A DNA stretch of 56,221 nucleotides, taken from positions 1-56,221 of the forward strand of contig AJFK01000418.1 in assembly GCA_000467715.1 (NCBI GenBank), read 5' to 3'. A program made the translations under genes and the position numbers. This DNA comes from Hysterium pulicare CBS 123377. Its lineage: Eukaryota > Ascomycota > Dothideomycetes > Hysteriales > Hysteriaceae. Positions 35,076 through 45,438 of this stretch are shown here, one piece after another (the stretch's first letter is position 1; the number at the start of each line of letters is the position of its first letter). The notes under the pieces were generated by a model. The model was not told the origin of the DNA. It was given only the letters and a program-made list of their open reading frames with translations, and made no database searches.

Positions 35076-35849
35076 TCAACAGTTTACACCCTCCAATGAC
35101 TCATATGAAGGAAGTCCGCCATTTACTTCCGGCGCATATGTAGGAAGTGCCTCTTCGTTAGCGGCCAGTATCTCAGTCTGCCCGGATGTTGAGGATACAT
35201 TCATCAGAACTTTATACATAGCCCCATACAAGCTTCTCTTCTCCGATTCAAGTAGGCTGAAGTCTTTGTTGTCGTAGATCTCCTCGACCGTTTGCAGTTC
35301 GAGCACTAGACAGAGTGGTGGAAGGTCTTCTCTGTGACCATTTATGCCGGGATTTGCGGAGCCTGTCCAATTCCAGCCTTGGGATGTGAGGTTGTGCTGC
35401 ATGATTGACATCTTCTTTAATGCACCAGAGGATGCGAGCTGGAAGGCAGTTGTCGTTCGCTGATTCGGGTTCTCGGGCTTGAATACATTTTCCCTACGCT
35501 TGATCTTGACCTTTCCACTGGCCAAGACTCTCTCATCTCCTTTCCCTCGGAATGTCTGATGTGGTAGCTCTTCTCCCTCTGTGCTCACACAAGGCAATAT
35601 CCTCCACCGCACCCTCTCAGGTCGAGTATATATCGTTGTCGAGTCGCTCCGAGTCACCGCATTTCGGACTTCCATTTTCGCAGGAATGAACTGGTTCGTA
35701 CCGACCGTTGATGGAATCGTCAATTTCGATACCATCGGAGAGTTCGGATAGAGACGTGTAAAAGAAATGGTCCTGCTGTTTTCGTCGAAGAGTTGCTGAA
35801 GCGTTTCATCCTGGCTTGAGATGGAGGGACGTTGGAATGGGTTCTTCAT
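35076..35849 (-). CDS. Hypothetical protein with arrestin-like features and two C-terminal PY-like motifs
   Basis: A single exon of 257 residues from ATG 35849 (MKNPFQRPSISSQ); the frame is open upstream to 35960, without a better start. It has beta-rich patterning with an arrestin-type opening of strands (KLTIPSTVGTNQFIPAKMEV) and YTRPERVRWRILPCVSTEGE. The C-terminus holds LPTY (235-238) and LPSY (246-249) in an acidic context, resembling the PY motifs by which alpha-arrestins recruit Rsp5-type ubiquitin ligases. At 257 residues it is shorter than full alpha-arrestins, so it may be one arrestin C-lobe or a lineage-specific relative. Alternative: an unrelated fungal orphan. The identification is tentative; the gene itself is likely real. 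Confidence 0.6.
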   Translation of the reverse strand: MKNPFQRPSISSQDETLQQLFDENSRTISFTRLYPNSPMVSKLTIPSTVGTNQFIPAKMEVRNAVTRSDSTTIYTRPERVRWRILPCVSTEGEELPHQTFRGKGDERVLASGKVKIKRRENVFKPENPNQRTTTAFQLASSGALKKMSIMQHNLTSQGWNWTGSANPGINGHREDLPPLCLVLELQTVEEIYDNKDFSLLESEKRSLYGAMYKVLMNVSSTSGQTEILAANEEALPTYAPEVNGGLPSYESLEGVNC

Positions 35850-38336
35850 CTTAAATTCTAACAAGCTGATATTGCTAAAGTTGAAGGTTGTTTGTGAAGT
35901 TGTAAATACAGACCATATCACACAACTTTCATGTTGGAAGGTGGGCTCGTTTAAATACATAAGAGTTCGTCATTTGTCTTCATTATGAGAATACATTAGC
36001 TCGACGCGCATGAACTTGAAATATTCCATTCGGACCCCGAATCCAACAAATCGAAACCTTTTCTGGATGCCACGCATTTGTTTCTACATGCGACCTTCAA
36101 AAATGGATTACGAAGAGGTTGTAATTAGTCAAACGATCCACCCATCCTCAATCCCGAATAGGAAGCCAAGACACAAGCGCCGATTTGAAATCACAACCAC
36201 CTTAAAGCTGGCGTTGAATCTTGATTGTTTTCGATCTCTCCTTTCTAATCCACGACTTGAGTGTGCATGAGTGATTTTCACAGGACTCGTTTCCATTTGA
36301 AAAGTGTTATTTGTTTTGTTGCGTCGGATTGCTGGAATTGGATTTTGGATATGTGCCAGCGTGGAACCGAACCGGGGTTAGTGCTTCACAGAGCACTTTG
36401 GACCTCCATCCAGGTTTAGAACTGGGGCATAGAGTTTCATCCTAGAGAATAATGGGTTGCTGTACTTTAGGAAGTTGTAAGAGCGTTGTTTACAAGCAAA
36501 ATGTTGAAGACTTTTTCTACACTATGTCAAAGCAGAGTTGAAAAGGACCTCGGTGCCGTGGAAAGAGTGTTTGTGACGGACGTTGTGATGTTCTCCGAAT
36601 TTAGAAGTTCCAGGACGTTCATAGCAATCAATTTCAATCCTGTGTCACCGGCTAATGCGTGGAAATAGGGTGGTTCTGGAAACCTTTGAAAGCAATTGCA
36701 GCAAAGAGTGGAAAAGGTATGGAGGCGGAGCTGATTTCGGACCGTACTCGCGACAGAGCAATAATCTCTATCAGAAGCTAACCACTGCAGTCCATTGCGC
36801 ATCGTAAGCCTTGATATGTTTTCGTTTCCGTGGAGCAACAAAGGGAGTAAGAAGCGGCGCAATGTGGAAAAGGATATGATCATCTTTACATCTAACGAAT
36901 CTGTTGCGTCCGCATGTCGAAGACTCCTTTATCAACGGTCCAGGAAGTGACGAGAGGGTAGAACATGATGAGGAGCAGCCCAACCTCATAGCATATGCCA
37001 GGTACTCTATTTCACGTCTGCCAGTGGTACGTAAACAATCCACGTAGATTTGCACTGTGTAGCTATTACATGCTGCGGTGAAGGCCGCTGTTCCGTGCAC
37101 AACTGGTTCATCCGTTTCTGAAAATGGTGTACATACGTGAGTTGTCGTCTTGATTGGTTTCTGAAAAACAACATTGCCAGTTGAGCGCCGTGATATTCCA
37201 AAACAAGTGAATGTTAGATAGCTCTTTTATCCCGGTCTTCAAGTCTTCGCGGATATGGCTCAAGGGCTTGCACTTGACTCCGCCGATATTGTCGCAACGC
37301 GTCTAGAAATGAGATTGCCGAAGATTAGAGTGCGACAGCTCTTCATTTCTGTTAGATTGGCTGGAATCGCAAAGTCATTTTCGTGCAGAAAAGAAATGTT
37401 GCCAAGGTTGTCATGGTAGACAGGGGAAGAGCACCTAGAGTGGCCACGGTCCGAATAGATACTAAGTTACCCCGCTGCTGTTACAGTGTGACAAGGTATA
37501 TTTTGCAATTAATTTTCAAATCTGCCAATAATAAGAGCAAGTCGCTTTAGCGTGAGTGCATCAAGTTATCTGCTTTTTGACCGGTTAAACTAACTACTCT
37601 GCAGTCACTTGGGAGAGCGCCAGACTGAAGTCAAACTTCAGTTCTACTCGAATATCTGGAGGTACTGTGTGTAAGTTTGAGATTTATCTCCTGAACTTAC
37701 AAATAAAAATCTAATAATTCGAAGTCGATCCACAGAAGCGACAAATCTTTTTTCCCACTTTTCTTTTTGCACTTCTTAATAGCTCAAACCGAAGGTATTA
37801 TCAACCGAAAGTTAACTGATTCCATCCTGGTCTGGCTCATATCTCGTTATTTTTGGTGCAATCAACTTTGTTTAAAGAAGTAAATTGTGAATTTCTTAAC
37901 GCTCTTTTCCCCCCCTTTGGGTTGAGTAGCCTTTAGCGGACGGAGACTACTCGAGCACCTTGAGCAGCGGTAAATCAAAATTATATCCCATGTTTGCCCT
38001 AGACATGCAGTTCACAGTTGGAGGAAATTGGATTGGCTTTGCCAGAACCACCATTCAATGCTACGGTTGGTCCCTTTAGGAATTCGAAAACTATTCAGGT
38101 ACATCAGAGAAACACCCCGGCTCATCATAAGCCTGTACTATTGGTATTGTCAAAGTAGTGCTATTCTCGAATTAACGGTAAAGTTCTCCAAAGCCCTGTC
38201 ATTTATGGAAGGCCGTCTTTCAATCCATACTACTCGTTCTTCCGCCATTCTAGCCTTTTCCATCACCGAACTCTCTACCTTTCCTCACAACGTTTAGGAT
38301 ATTCCACTTCTTGGAACACATCTTTGGTCCCTTTTG
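35850..38336. other. 2.5-kb gene-poor region, possible gene relic on the minus strand
   Basis: No intact gene is supported. Between about 36527 and 37100, overlapping minus-strand frames contain patches reminiscent of ankyrin repeats (LLLHGNENISRLTMRNGLQ), suggesting an old host-gene remnant. The segment 37500-37900 is A/T-rich. Nothing else is recognised. Confidence 0.4.
36527..37100 (-). pseudogene. Possible ankyrin-like gene remnant
   Basis: Two overlapping minus-strand frames (36527-36883 and 36771-37100) contain ankyrin-reminiscent text: LHGNENISRL in one and an FHIAPLLTPF segment in the other. An ankyrin repeat would run TPL.LA..HGNENI..LL, and here the parts are split between frames. 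No start codon or splice structure joins them. This is seen by eye only; chance is a serious alternative. Confidence 0.2.
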
Positions 38337-38660
38337 CTACTGGATCCTTTTCCTTTTCGGCGTTTCTTCTTCTAGGCGGAATGGCAAATGTTCCCCTATC
38401 CAACGATGTATCGAATTAACGTTTCGTGTGAATAGAGCTGGCAATTGGAAGTCCGGCATTTCATCAACATGATAATAGTCCTGCTGGGCCTTGTTCAGGA
38501 CCAGCTGAATTGACTTGTTATCGTTCAAGGACTCAAGCAGGGTGCAGGAGCTCTGATCCAGGGTCGAGGATTGTGGCAGCCTCGCAAAACATTCCATGGT
38601 TGTGCCGGATTCCTGAACCCTTTGTAAGACTATAGCTCCTTCCTTGTGGTATTGTCTCAT
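38337..38660 (-). CDS. Uncertain small protein downstream of BUD32
   Basis: An open frame of 107 residues from ATG 38660 (MRQYHKEGAIVLQRV), ending in a basic tail EEETPKRKRIQ. The bases before the ATG (CCTCCACCTCCAG) also look like an intron acceptor, so this could be a second exon of an unseen gene. No family is recognised. It is on the same strand as BUD32, 165 bp beyond its stop. Confidence 0.3.
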   Translation of the reverse strand: MRQYHKEGAIVLQRVQESGTTMECFARLPQSSTLDQSSCTLLESLNDNKSIQLVLNKAQQDYYHVDEMPDFQLPALFTRNVNSIHRWIGEHLPFRLEEETPKRKRIQ

Positions 38661-38825
38661 CTGGAGGTGGAGGTGCAGATGAGATTTAGAGGCGGGGTGG
38701 CATCATTTTCAAGTCCAGAGATCGAAAACTTACATATATCAGAAATCGCAAAATAGGAAGAATCCAGTATTATGAATAGATACATCTTCCCAATATACAA
38801 AGTATTACTTACTTCCTTCCCACAA

Positions 38826-39773
38826 TCACCCAACCATACTCCTCTTCCGTCCCCTCAACCTCACATCCTCCAACCTCCTAAGCACAACCTTGGCCCCCTT
38901 AAAACTCTCCCCATAAACCCTCAAAACCTCCTTGAAAAGCGGCTCAGCAGCCGGATGCGTAGCCGCGAACGCCCGTTCCAAGACATAGAGATCCACAGCT
39001 CTATCCTCATCCTGAATGCTCTGAGTTGCGAGCCCGAAGTCTATCAAGACGATGTCGCCGGAGAGGGGGCTTGGTGGGTCGGGTTGAGGAGGAGGAGGCG
39101 GTGGTGGCGCATCAGCACCCGTAATAGCAGCTTCGCGCATCGCAGAAACAGTCTGACGGCCTCTTGACGACCTCGCTGCTTGCGATGCAGACTGTTCAGA
39201 CCTCGACGTATCTTCCGGCGTGCGAACCATAAGATTACTTGTCGTCAAATCCCCATGACAAACTCCAATCTCATGTAACTTCCCCACCGCCCTGCCCACC
39301 CTCCGCATAAGTTCCCAGAGATCTTGATTTAATCCTTCCTCCGCCGCTTCCCTTTTTGTATCCTGCTCCTGCAGCTGCTCCCCGGCCTCATCCCCAGCCT
39401 TAACACCATGCCCCCAATCATCCAAAACCCCCCTAACAGTCCTCCCCTCCACAAACCCCAAACACAACCACCCAGCCTCCCAATCCGCGCCCAACACACC
39501 AGGCACCTGCACACCCTCCCTCCTACACTTCACCAGCACCCGCGCTTCGGCCAGCAGGCGCGCTTTGGTCAGTCGCTTGTCGAGGACCGGGTGTCGGTAT
39601 GGTTTCGGAGGGCGGTACTTGAGCACGCAGGGTGTGGAGGGGGTCAGGAAGGTTGTGCGGTAGATGAGGGCTTCGGCGCCTTGGGTTAGGACTTCGGGAG
39701 GTGGGGTGGTGTTGGAGAAGGGGGCGGGGAGTTGGTGGTTTGGACGGGAGGGGGGAGTGGAGGATGAGGACAT
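38826..39773 (-). CDS. BUD32: KEOPS/EKC complex atypical kinase Bud32
   Basis: A single exon of 315 residues from ATG 39773. The family signature is complete: TQGAEALIYRTTF (28-42) replaces the glycine loop, VLKYRPPKPYRHPVLDKRL (50-68) holds the catalytic Lys52 and the diagnostic YRHPxLD, HGDLTTSNL (173-181) is the catalytic loop, and DFGLAT (245-250) binds metal. The C-terminal RLRGRKRSMVG is the conserved Bud32 tail. It is longer than yeast Bud32 (261 residues) because of two low-complexity insertions, at about 121-150 and about 185-238, the latter with a run of seven Pro between the catalytic loop and DFG. Bud32 supplies the ATPase activity that drives t6A synthesis by Kae1 and is bound by Cgi121. 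PCC1 lies 15 kb away. Confidence 0.95.
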   Translation of the reverse strand: MSSSSTPPSRPNHQLPAPFSNTTPPPEVLTQGAEALIYRTTFLTPSTPCVLKYRPPKPYRHPVLDKRLTKARLLAEARVLVKCRREGVQVPGVLGADWEAGWLCLGFVEGRTVRGVLDDWGHGVKAGDEAGEQLQEQDTKREAAEEGLNQDLWELMRRVGRAVGKLHEIGVCHGDLTTSNLMVRTPEDTSRSEQSASQAARSSRGRQTVSAMREAAITGADAPPPPPPPQPDPPSPLSGDIVLIDFGLATQSIQDEDRAVDLYVLERAFAATHPAAEPLFKEVLRVYGESFKGAKVVLRRLEDVRLRGRKRSMVG

Positions 39774-40933
39774 GGTGGAGGTATGTGGACTGATAGATTG
39801 GTCTTATCCGCCGCGGGATAGGTGTTCTGGGTTGTAAGGGTTGTTCGGCACGGAGGGATATGAAGATTGTCTGAGTTGCTGTGGGAGTAAAGAGTAGAAT
39901 TGTTTGTAGTGCCAGAGTCAGATTTAATTTTGTGCTGTGTAACTTGACATGTACCCCGCCATCAACGACGTTCACACCAGAGCCCCACCTCGAGTCAAGC
40001 ATAATTCCAGAGGTCTACTGTATTATAGATAGTTTAACTATTAAGAATACTTTAATCTAAAAGTTAAGATATAAGTATCTAGCCAGTTAGAAATAGTTTA
40101 TCTTGAGCTTCGCGAACCTAGTTAATCGAATTTCACATAAGCAAGGCAAGACCAATTTGCATAATTTAAAGAGTGTGATAGCATTTCCATCCTACAGAGC
40201 CACACCAATCGATCACGTCTCTGATCAATCCATCCATGCACTCCATTTCCATTCCCCTTTGATATACCCAGACGGCGCCCTACCACCACGTCCTCGTAGT
40301 AGGAAAAAGCCGGATGAGAAGAAAAAACAAGGCACATGCCACCATTGAGAGAACAGCGAAGAGGGAGAAAGCAAAAAAGGAGTGCAAGGAACCAACCAGC
40401 CACAGGCCGGAAGCTCGTTGAATGATGTATCTTCCTGTACGCCTCTCTTTCCATGTATCATCCACCGACTCCGCCGCCACGATCTGGGATATCATCTCCA
40501 TTTCCAGAGTTTTGAGATTTATTTCCATTCTTTGGGAAGAAAGGCAAGGGGAAAATAAAGACCACAACACCACATCCGCATGCTCATTAAAACAGAGTTC
40601 GCATAAAAGTCGGGAACAAGTGGAGAAAGCAAGAAGGGGAACCTCTGAAACCCTCGGAAATGTCTCATTGGCAAGCAAGAAGACACTGCAAAGGCTAAAA
40701 AGGTGACGAAGGTGAAGATTGTGAAGAATGGTACCACTACCAAGAAACCAATATGCTACCTCCACTCGCGCACGAGAACAAGAAACAAGGAAAGATAAGT
40801 CATGAGTGGCCGTGAGAGCGTTGCGGCGTCCGGGTAAGGAAAACCGCACAATATGCACAAGTGAGAGCCCGAACTCGAGATCTACCCGAGACGGGTCTCA
40901 CACTATTTTGTCCTGTCCATCCCCTGTACTCTT
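39774..40933. other. Intergenic region, BUD32 promoter and 3' flank of the Q-rich protein gene
   Basis: No gene is supported. It contains an A/T-rich, CpG-free patch at about 40015-40105. Open frames in 40280-40858 on the minus strand are Phe/Leu/Ser-rich and are best explained as the 3' UTR or flank of the gene ending at 40934. Confidence 0.5.
40015..40105. other. A/T-rich, CpG-free patch (RIP-like)
   Basis: About 90 bases with dense TA dinucleotides, no CpG, and the small palindrome ATAGTTTAACTAT. It resembles patches near 21420 and 23035. Possibly the remains of a short repeat decayed by repeat-induced point mutation; too short to classify. Confidence 0.35.
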
Positions 40934-42667
40934 TTAGAACATCGAGCTCTTTCGCTTCTCAGCGCTGGTCAACACGAGCATCGGCGTCTTGCGTCGTCCA
41001 CCGGAAACTTGCTTGGGCTCCTCCATGCAGATCTCGACCAATCCACCACCAATTGAAGCACCTTCGTCGCTGCTCACACTGTTGGCAGTGTAGCATCCGT
41101 TCGAATCAACGGAGGTACGATCGCGTGATCGTTCTTTCAATTCCTTCCTCTCCGAACCAATGGCGCCATTTGCGGCCGCACGAAGACTTCCAATGCTGGG
41201 TTTGCCGGAGAGACTCCCACTTCCTCCGCTGTGGACACTGTCAGAGTCGTTGTCGGAAGACATTGGGAAATTCATCTCAGTCTCGCTAACTGGCGTCATG
41301 CTTCCGTTGCTGCCGGACCGAACACCTCGACGCTCAATTCCAGCACGAACCAGGCTGTGCACAGCGCGGCGGCGCTGGCGAGTAGCAAAGTTCTTGCTGC
41401 CCTCGTGTTTTGTGGTTGGGCTGGCTTGGAGTTCCTCCAACGGTGGAGGACCGCGTGGTTGACGAACTGGGTGTTCACCGGCACGTTGCTGGCCTGGTCC
41501 GAAAGAACCAGTGCTAGGCGTCTGAGGGAATCCTACAGGACGGGTAATAGCAGACTTGGGTCCATCAACAGGGGATTCACTCGAGTCGGACTTGAACGCA
41601 AGTGAGGACAAAGTCTTCTTGTGGCCACGACGGAAGGCATTGGCTGATGGCGGTGGCAACGGAAGAACCTCTTGCGGTGGACTCGGTGACTTCTTTGGAG
41701 GAGACGAACTACGAGATGCCCATGGACTGGGGTTAATTTCGTTCGGGGGAGACACCTCTGCGCGGAAGGTAGGGGTATTGACCTTGGGTGGGGACGAGGT
41801 GTAGCTCGGAGTCGGTGGAGGAGGCGAGCTTGCAAGGTTCATTGCCAGCTGGTGCTGAGAAAGTGCTGCATTTTGTTGCTGTGACTGTTGGTTCGATTGA
41901 TCAAGAACATAGTTGTACTGCCCTGTCATCGGGTTGTATGCCAAATAAACTCCAGGCTGACCAGTTTCCTGGGGAGTGGATAGGTTGTTCAACTGTTGGT
42001 TGTACATGTTCATGCTGGGCGTGAAAGGCGTATTGGGATATTGCTGTGCTTGTCTCATGCCGTTCGTGTTAATGTTCATGCCAGAGAATTGCTGAGCAGT
42101 AAGGTTGAGGAGCTGCTGTTGAAGTTGTTGCTGTCTCTGCGCGAGATACAGCTCCGTAGCAAGCAGCTGGGCAGCAATGCTTGGATCCATCTCGCTGTCA
42201 TCGAACTGAACGGGTGGTGGCGCTAGAACCTGTTCAGCAGAAGAAAAGAACTGCTGCTGGCCGAACTGGTTGTGTCCCGAGTTAGAAAACCCAGTTCCGA
42301 TAGCGGTCTGGGGAATGCCCTGATTATGTCCATTGAAGTTCTGGCCTGCGTAACGCGATGAATCTAAACCGCCGCCAATACGATGCTGAGGTTGATTATA
42401 AGGAGCGGAAGCTGGTGCCTGGCCAGTCGGAGTCTTCGGGGCGGTACGGAGACCAGCAAGGAGATGAGATCGGCTCGTCCTCGGAGTGGGGTTCTCCACC
42501 TGATTTTCACTGATGGAAGAAATCTTCGGAGGCGAGGCAACACTAAGGCGTTTCAACTGGGCGCCTTTGCCGCGAGATGCAAAACCGGCACTGGGAAGGC
42601 CCAACCCACCGTTGGGTTGGAAGTTGTTGTAGGTCATTTGAGCGAGTCCGCCGGCGTCCAAGCTCAT
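40934..42667 (-). CDS. Q/N- and Ser/Pro-rich disordered protein
   Basis: A single exon of 577 residues from ATG 42667 (MSLDAGGLAQMTYNNFQPN). Residues about 105-275 are rich in Gln and Asn with runs such as QRQQQLQQQLL and SNQQSQQQNAA, a prion-like composition. Residues 280-430 are Pro/Ser-rich with repeated SPPK/SPP sites, and a basic patch RQRRRAVHSLVRAGIERR follows near 450. The C-terminus has a short conserved-looking segment (GGLVEICMEEPKQVSGGRRK, then LTSAEKRKSSMF). It may be an RNA-granule or signalling scaffold protein; that is inference from composition only. The 1-kb CT-rich upstream region suggests a long leader. No family name is recognised. Confidence 0.8.
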   Translation of the reverse strand: MSLDAGGLAQMTYNNFQPNGGLGLPSAGFASRGKGAQLKRLSVASPPKISSISENQVENPTPRTSRSHLLAGLRTAPKTPTGQAPASAPYNQPQHRIGGGLDSSRYAGQNFNGHNQGIPQTAIGTGFSNSGHNQFGQQQFFSSAEQVLAPPPVQFDDSEMDPSIAAQLLATELYLAQRQQQLQQQLLNLTAQQFSGMNINTNGMRQAQQYPNTPFTPSMNMYNQQLNNLSTPQETGQPGVYLAYNPMTGQYNYVLDQSNQQSQQQNAALSQHQLAMNLASSPPPPTPSYTSSPPKVNTPTFRAEVSPPNEINPSPWASRSSSPPKKSPSPPQEVLPLPPPSANAFRRGHKKTLSSLAFKSDSSESPVDGPKSAITRPVGFPQTPSTGSFGPGQQRAGEHPVRQPRGPPPLEELQASPTTKHEGSKNFATRQRRRAVHSLVRAGIERRGVRSGSNGSMTPVSETEMNFPMSSDNDSDSVHSGGSGSLSGKPSIGSLRAAANGAIGSERKELKERSRDRTSVDSNGCYTANSVSSDEGASIGGGLVEICMEEPKQVSGGRRKTPMLVLTSAEKRKSSMF

Positions 42668-44865
42668 AATGGTCGTTCGTCTAAGCGGATTGTTTTGTGA
42701 AAGGTAAAGCTGCGATGCAGACAGGCGTAGAAAGGATAAAGGGTCGAAGCAAAAGACCGAACGTGGCTACTAACCGACGGTCGGTGTCTTTCAGGGAGCG
42801 TTTTAGGGACTGTTGATATGTCGGAGCGCAAGATCCGAGAGTGAGTTTGGTGTACAGGGTACGTTTGCTAGCAAGACAGACGTCGGTATTGTCGGACGAA
42901 GATTAGAAGATTAAAGGATCGTAAGATCGAGCTAAGTAAAAGGCTGAAAATCGTAAGAACCGGCCGACAGGCTTTGCAGCTGAGTATTAACAGAGAGAAT
43001 CGCCGTGGCAACTGAGTACAGGCAGTGGCAGACAGGCTCTTGTCGTTGACGTTGGGAGGATTCAAGCTGTGACTGCGGGGGGAAGTCGCGTGCAGGCTGG
43101 CGATAGATGGCCGAAGTGAAGTTGTTATGGAAAAGTTGAATACAAGAAGCCGTGAAGGACGGGATCAAGCGAGCGATCTGAGCAGGTCGAGATGGGCTTT
43201 TCCGGACCGAGATTGCTGGCTTTGCAGACAAGGAGCGACGATGCTGGCGCGCTCGATAGGCAGTAGATTAAGTAGGGAGTAAGGCTGGGTCCAAGTGGGA
43301 CAAGTTAATAGATGCAAGAGCAACTGCAGTGAAGCAGAGATGAACAAGGTAGTAGAGAGCGAGGGGAGGGGGGGTAGATAGAAGGAAAGGGCGGGTGGTG
43401 GTGTGGAGGATGGAGGAACGAGGAACAAAGAGGATGGAGATGGACGAGGATGAAGAAGATGTGTGGTGGGCGAGGGCCGGGCGGGTCTTCTGGCGAGGGC
43501 TTGGTCGCACACGCTGCAGGCAAGATTGGTTCGCGCCACGAGCCGAGTCACCCCTATCCGGCCACCCTGCAGCAAATCACCGTCCAAGGGCGGCCTTCTT
43601 CAGTTCACCACCGCCTGGGAGGGAGGGTAAGCTGAACAAAGAGATGCCCCGAGGTCCGAACAGAGACAAAGAACAGAGGGAAACAATAGCACATGCAGAG
43701 CGAACGGCCTGCTCACTGTCAACAGCGTCTATCTTCTCCAGTCACGAAGAAAGGGCCTGAGGCGCCGCATCCAAATGGCCCTTTAGTGGGCGGCTAAGCA
43801 CATGCAGCATCTTGGAGCATTGCCCTTTTGGCCATCGTGGCCGCCCTTTGGCCAGTCATTTCGAAGGACACGGCGCCTTCAGCACGCAGGAATCTCCATA
43901 ACGAACGTACGGAACTATCGCATAGCCCGTCTCTTGATTCTCGCATCCCCAACAGCAATTATTCTCCGTCTTTACCTGCGACCGTCAGCTGCGGCTGTCG
44001 ACGAAAGGCGCGCATGAAGGGGTTTGCAGATTCTGTAGCTCTTCGCACTGCAACCAGGCCCAAGGGTCGGGTCTCATATAGCAGTTATTACCGATGACGG
44101 CCCTTCGACTCATCCTCTAAAAGAACCGTTCTCGACTTCGCACTGTCCAACGTCTGAACTTCCTAACGGCGCACATGCAGAAACAATCTCCTCTTCGCCA
44201 CGCGACAGCAATTGACTTCTTTGTCGGAGCTCGCGATCGTCAGCAAGTCATCAGCAGCCACCGAAAATCGTACCTGAACGATCGCCATCACGAAGCTCCA
44301 ACAGGGAGGCCTGTGAGGTTTCTGTGCTGTTCAACCAGAAGCGAACGACGAGCTGGTTTCATCTCGCGGTGTTCCCGTTTGGGCGGCTCCTTGAAACCGA
44401 CTATAGCTGTCTCACCAGCGCTAAAGCGTGCATATTTCATCTCGTTAACGCCAGGGACCACAACGCTATGTAAACTCTACAAATGCCAAGCTGCGAACTG
44501 ACACAGGCACCGTTGAAACGGCCTTAGCTGTTGATCCTAAAATAAGTTTTTCAAAGCCCTACGAGGCCAGAGCGTGCATCGATTCTGCCCCAACTACAAA
44601 CAAAGCATCACGTACATCCATAGCGCATGAAATCAATTCCATCATGTTGGGCTATGTGGTAGACACACCACCCATTTGACAATCCCGAATTTAGAAAACT
44701 AATTCCATTGTTAAAAGATCCCGAATACGGCCGAATAATGCCACGCTGATGTGATGACAGATAGGCCTCTCTAGCGACCATACGTGAGAACAAAGAAAAC
44801 CTTGAGGCTTTACTCAGGGGAATGTCATATTTGATACTGACCAAAACTTATCGACTAGGGAAAAG
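42668..44865. other. Long upstream region of the Q-rich protein gene
   Basis: No gene is supported. The first 900 bases are likely promoter and leader; on the minus strand they are strongly C/T-rich (43300-43480), a feature of fungal leaders near transcription starts. Overlapping open frames at 43165-43587 come from this pyrimidine-rich composition. Confidence 0.5.
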
Positions 44866-45108
44866 TCAGCTGTCGATGTTTCCTCTTAGGATCCTCCGCG
44901 TTTCACGCTGACGACCCGCCGACCCGCCACTCCGAACTATCCACTGCCTATGCGAACTCCTAGCCGAAAAAGCACCCAAAGAAACACTATATCTATCATG
45001 GTGTCGACTGGTCTTCGTAAATTCCGAATATAAATCCAAGAGTCGCTGAAGCTTGTCCTCTGTGAGAGTACGGAGATGTATGCTCTCCCATCGAGGCTCA
45101 AAGCTCAT
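44866..45108 (-). CDS. Uncertain small protein
   Basis: An open frame of 80 residues from ATG 45108 (MSFEPRWESIHLRTLTEDKL). It begins with a plausible amphipathic helical segment (LTEDKLQRLLDLYSEFTKTS) and ends in a basic, Arg-rich tail. No family is recognised. It lies 330 bp past the stop of the BTB/BACK-like gene on the same strand. It could be a real micro-protein gene or chance. Confidence 0.3.
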   Translation of the reverse strand: MSFEPRWESIHLRTLTEDKLQRLLDLYSEFTKTSRHHDRYSVSLGAFSARSSHRQWIVRSGGSAGRQRETRRILRGNIDS

Positions 45109-45438
45109 GTTCGCAAAACTACGGCTCGTAGTAGCTGAAGCGTGGTGGAGACCGAGACCGAGACCGACCCTTATAGTTATGGTACTCTGAAGGTGGTCCG
45201 AAAGTCCTCATCTCTCGATCCAGAATAGGCAATCCGAGGTTCACTGGAACGTCTAAAGAAACGAATGGATTAGCAAAACTCGTCTAGAAGCGACTGATAT
45301 AAAGTTCGTGCATCGAGATAAATAGTCTCAATACATAGCCTGCTACCACACAAGGCAACTTCAGCTCCTGCATAATTCCATCCTCTCTTCCAGAGTTACT
45401 GCCGCTAGATGGTGCTCGCAAGGCTATATAGAAGAGGT
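45109..45438. other. Intergenic region
   Basis: The 3' flank of the BTB/BACK-like gene. Nothing is recognised. Confidence 0.4.

Noticed and set aside
30545-35849. Secondary-metabolite gene cluster around the MFS exporter and Zn2Cys6 regulator
   Set aside because: No polyketide synthase, peptide synthetase, terpene cyclase, P450 or other tailoring enzyme lies nearby.
43165-43587. 140-codon minus-strand frame with hydrophobic Leu/Ser/Pro stretches
   Set aside because: Explained by a pyrimidine-rich leader tract upstream of the Q/N-rich protein gene, open in all three frames.
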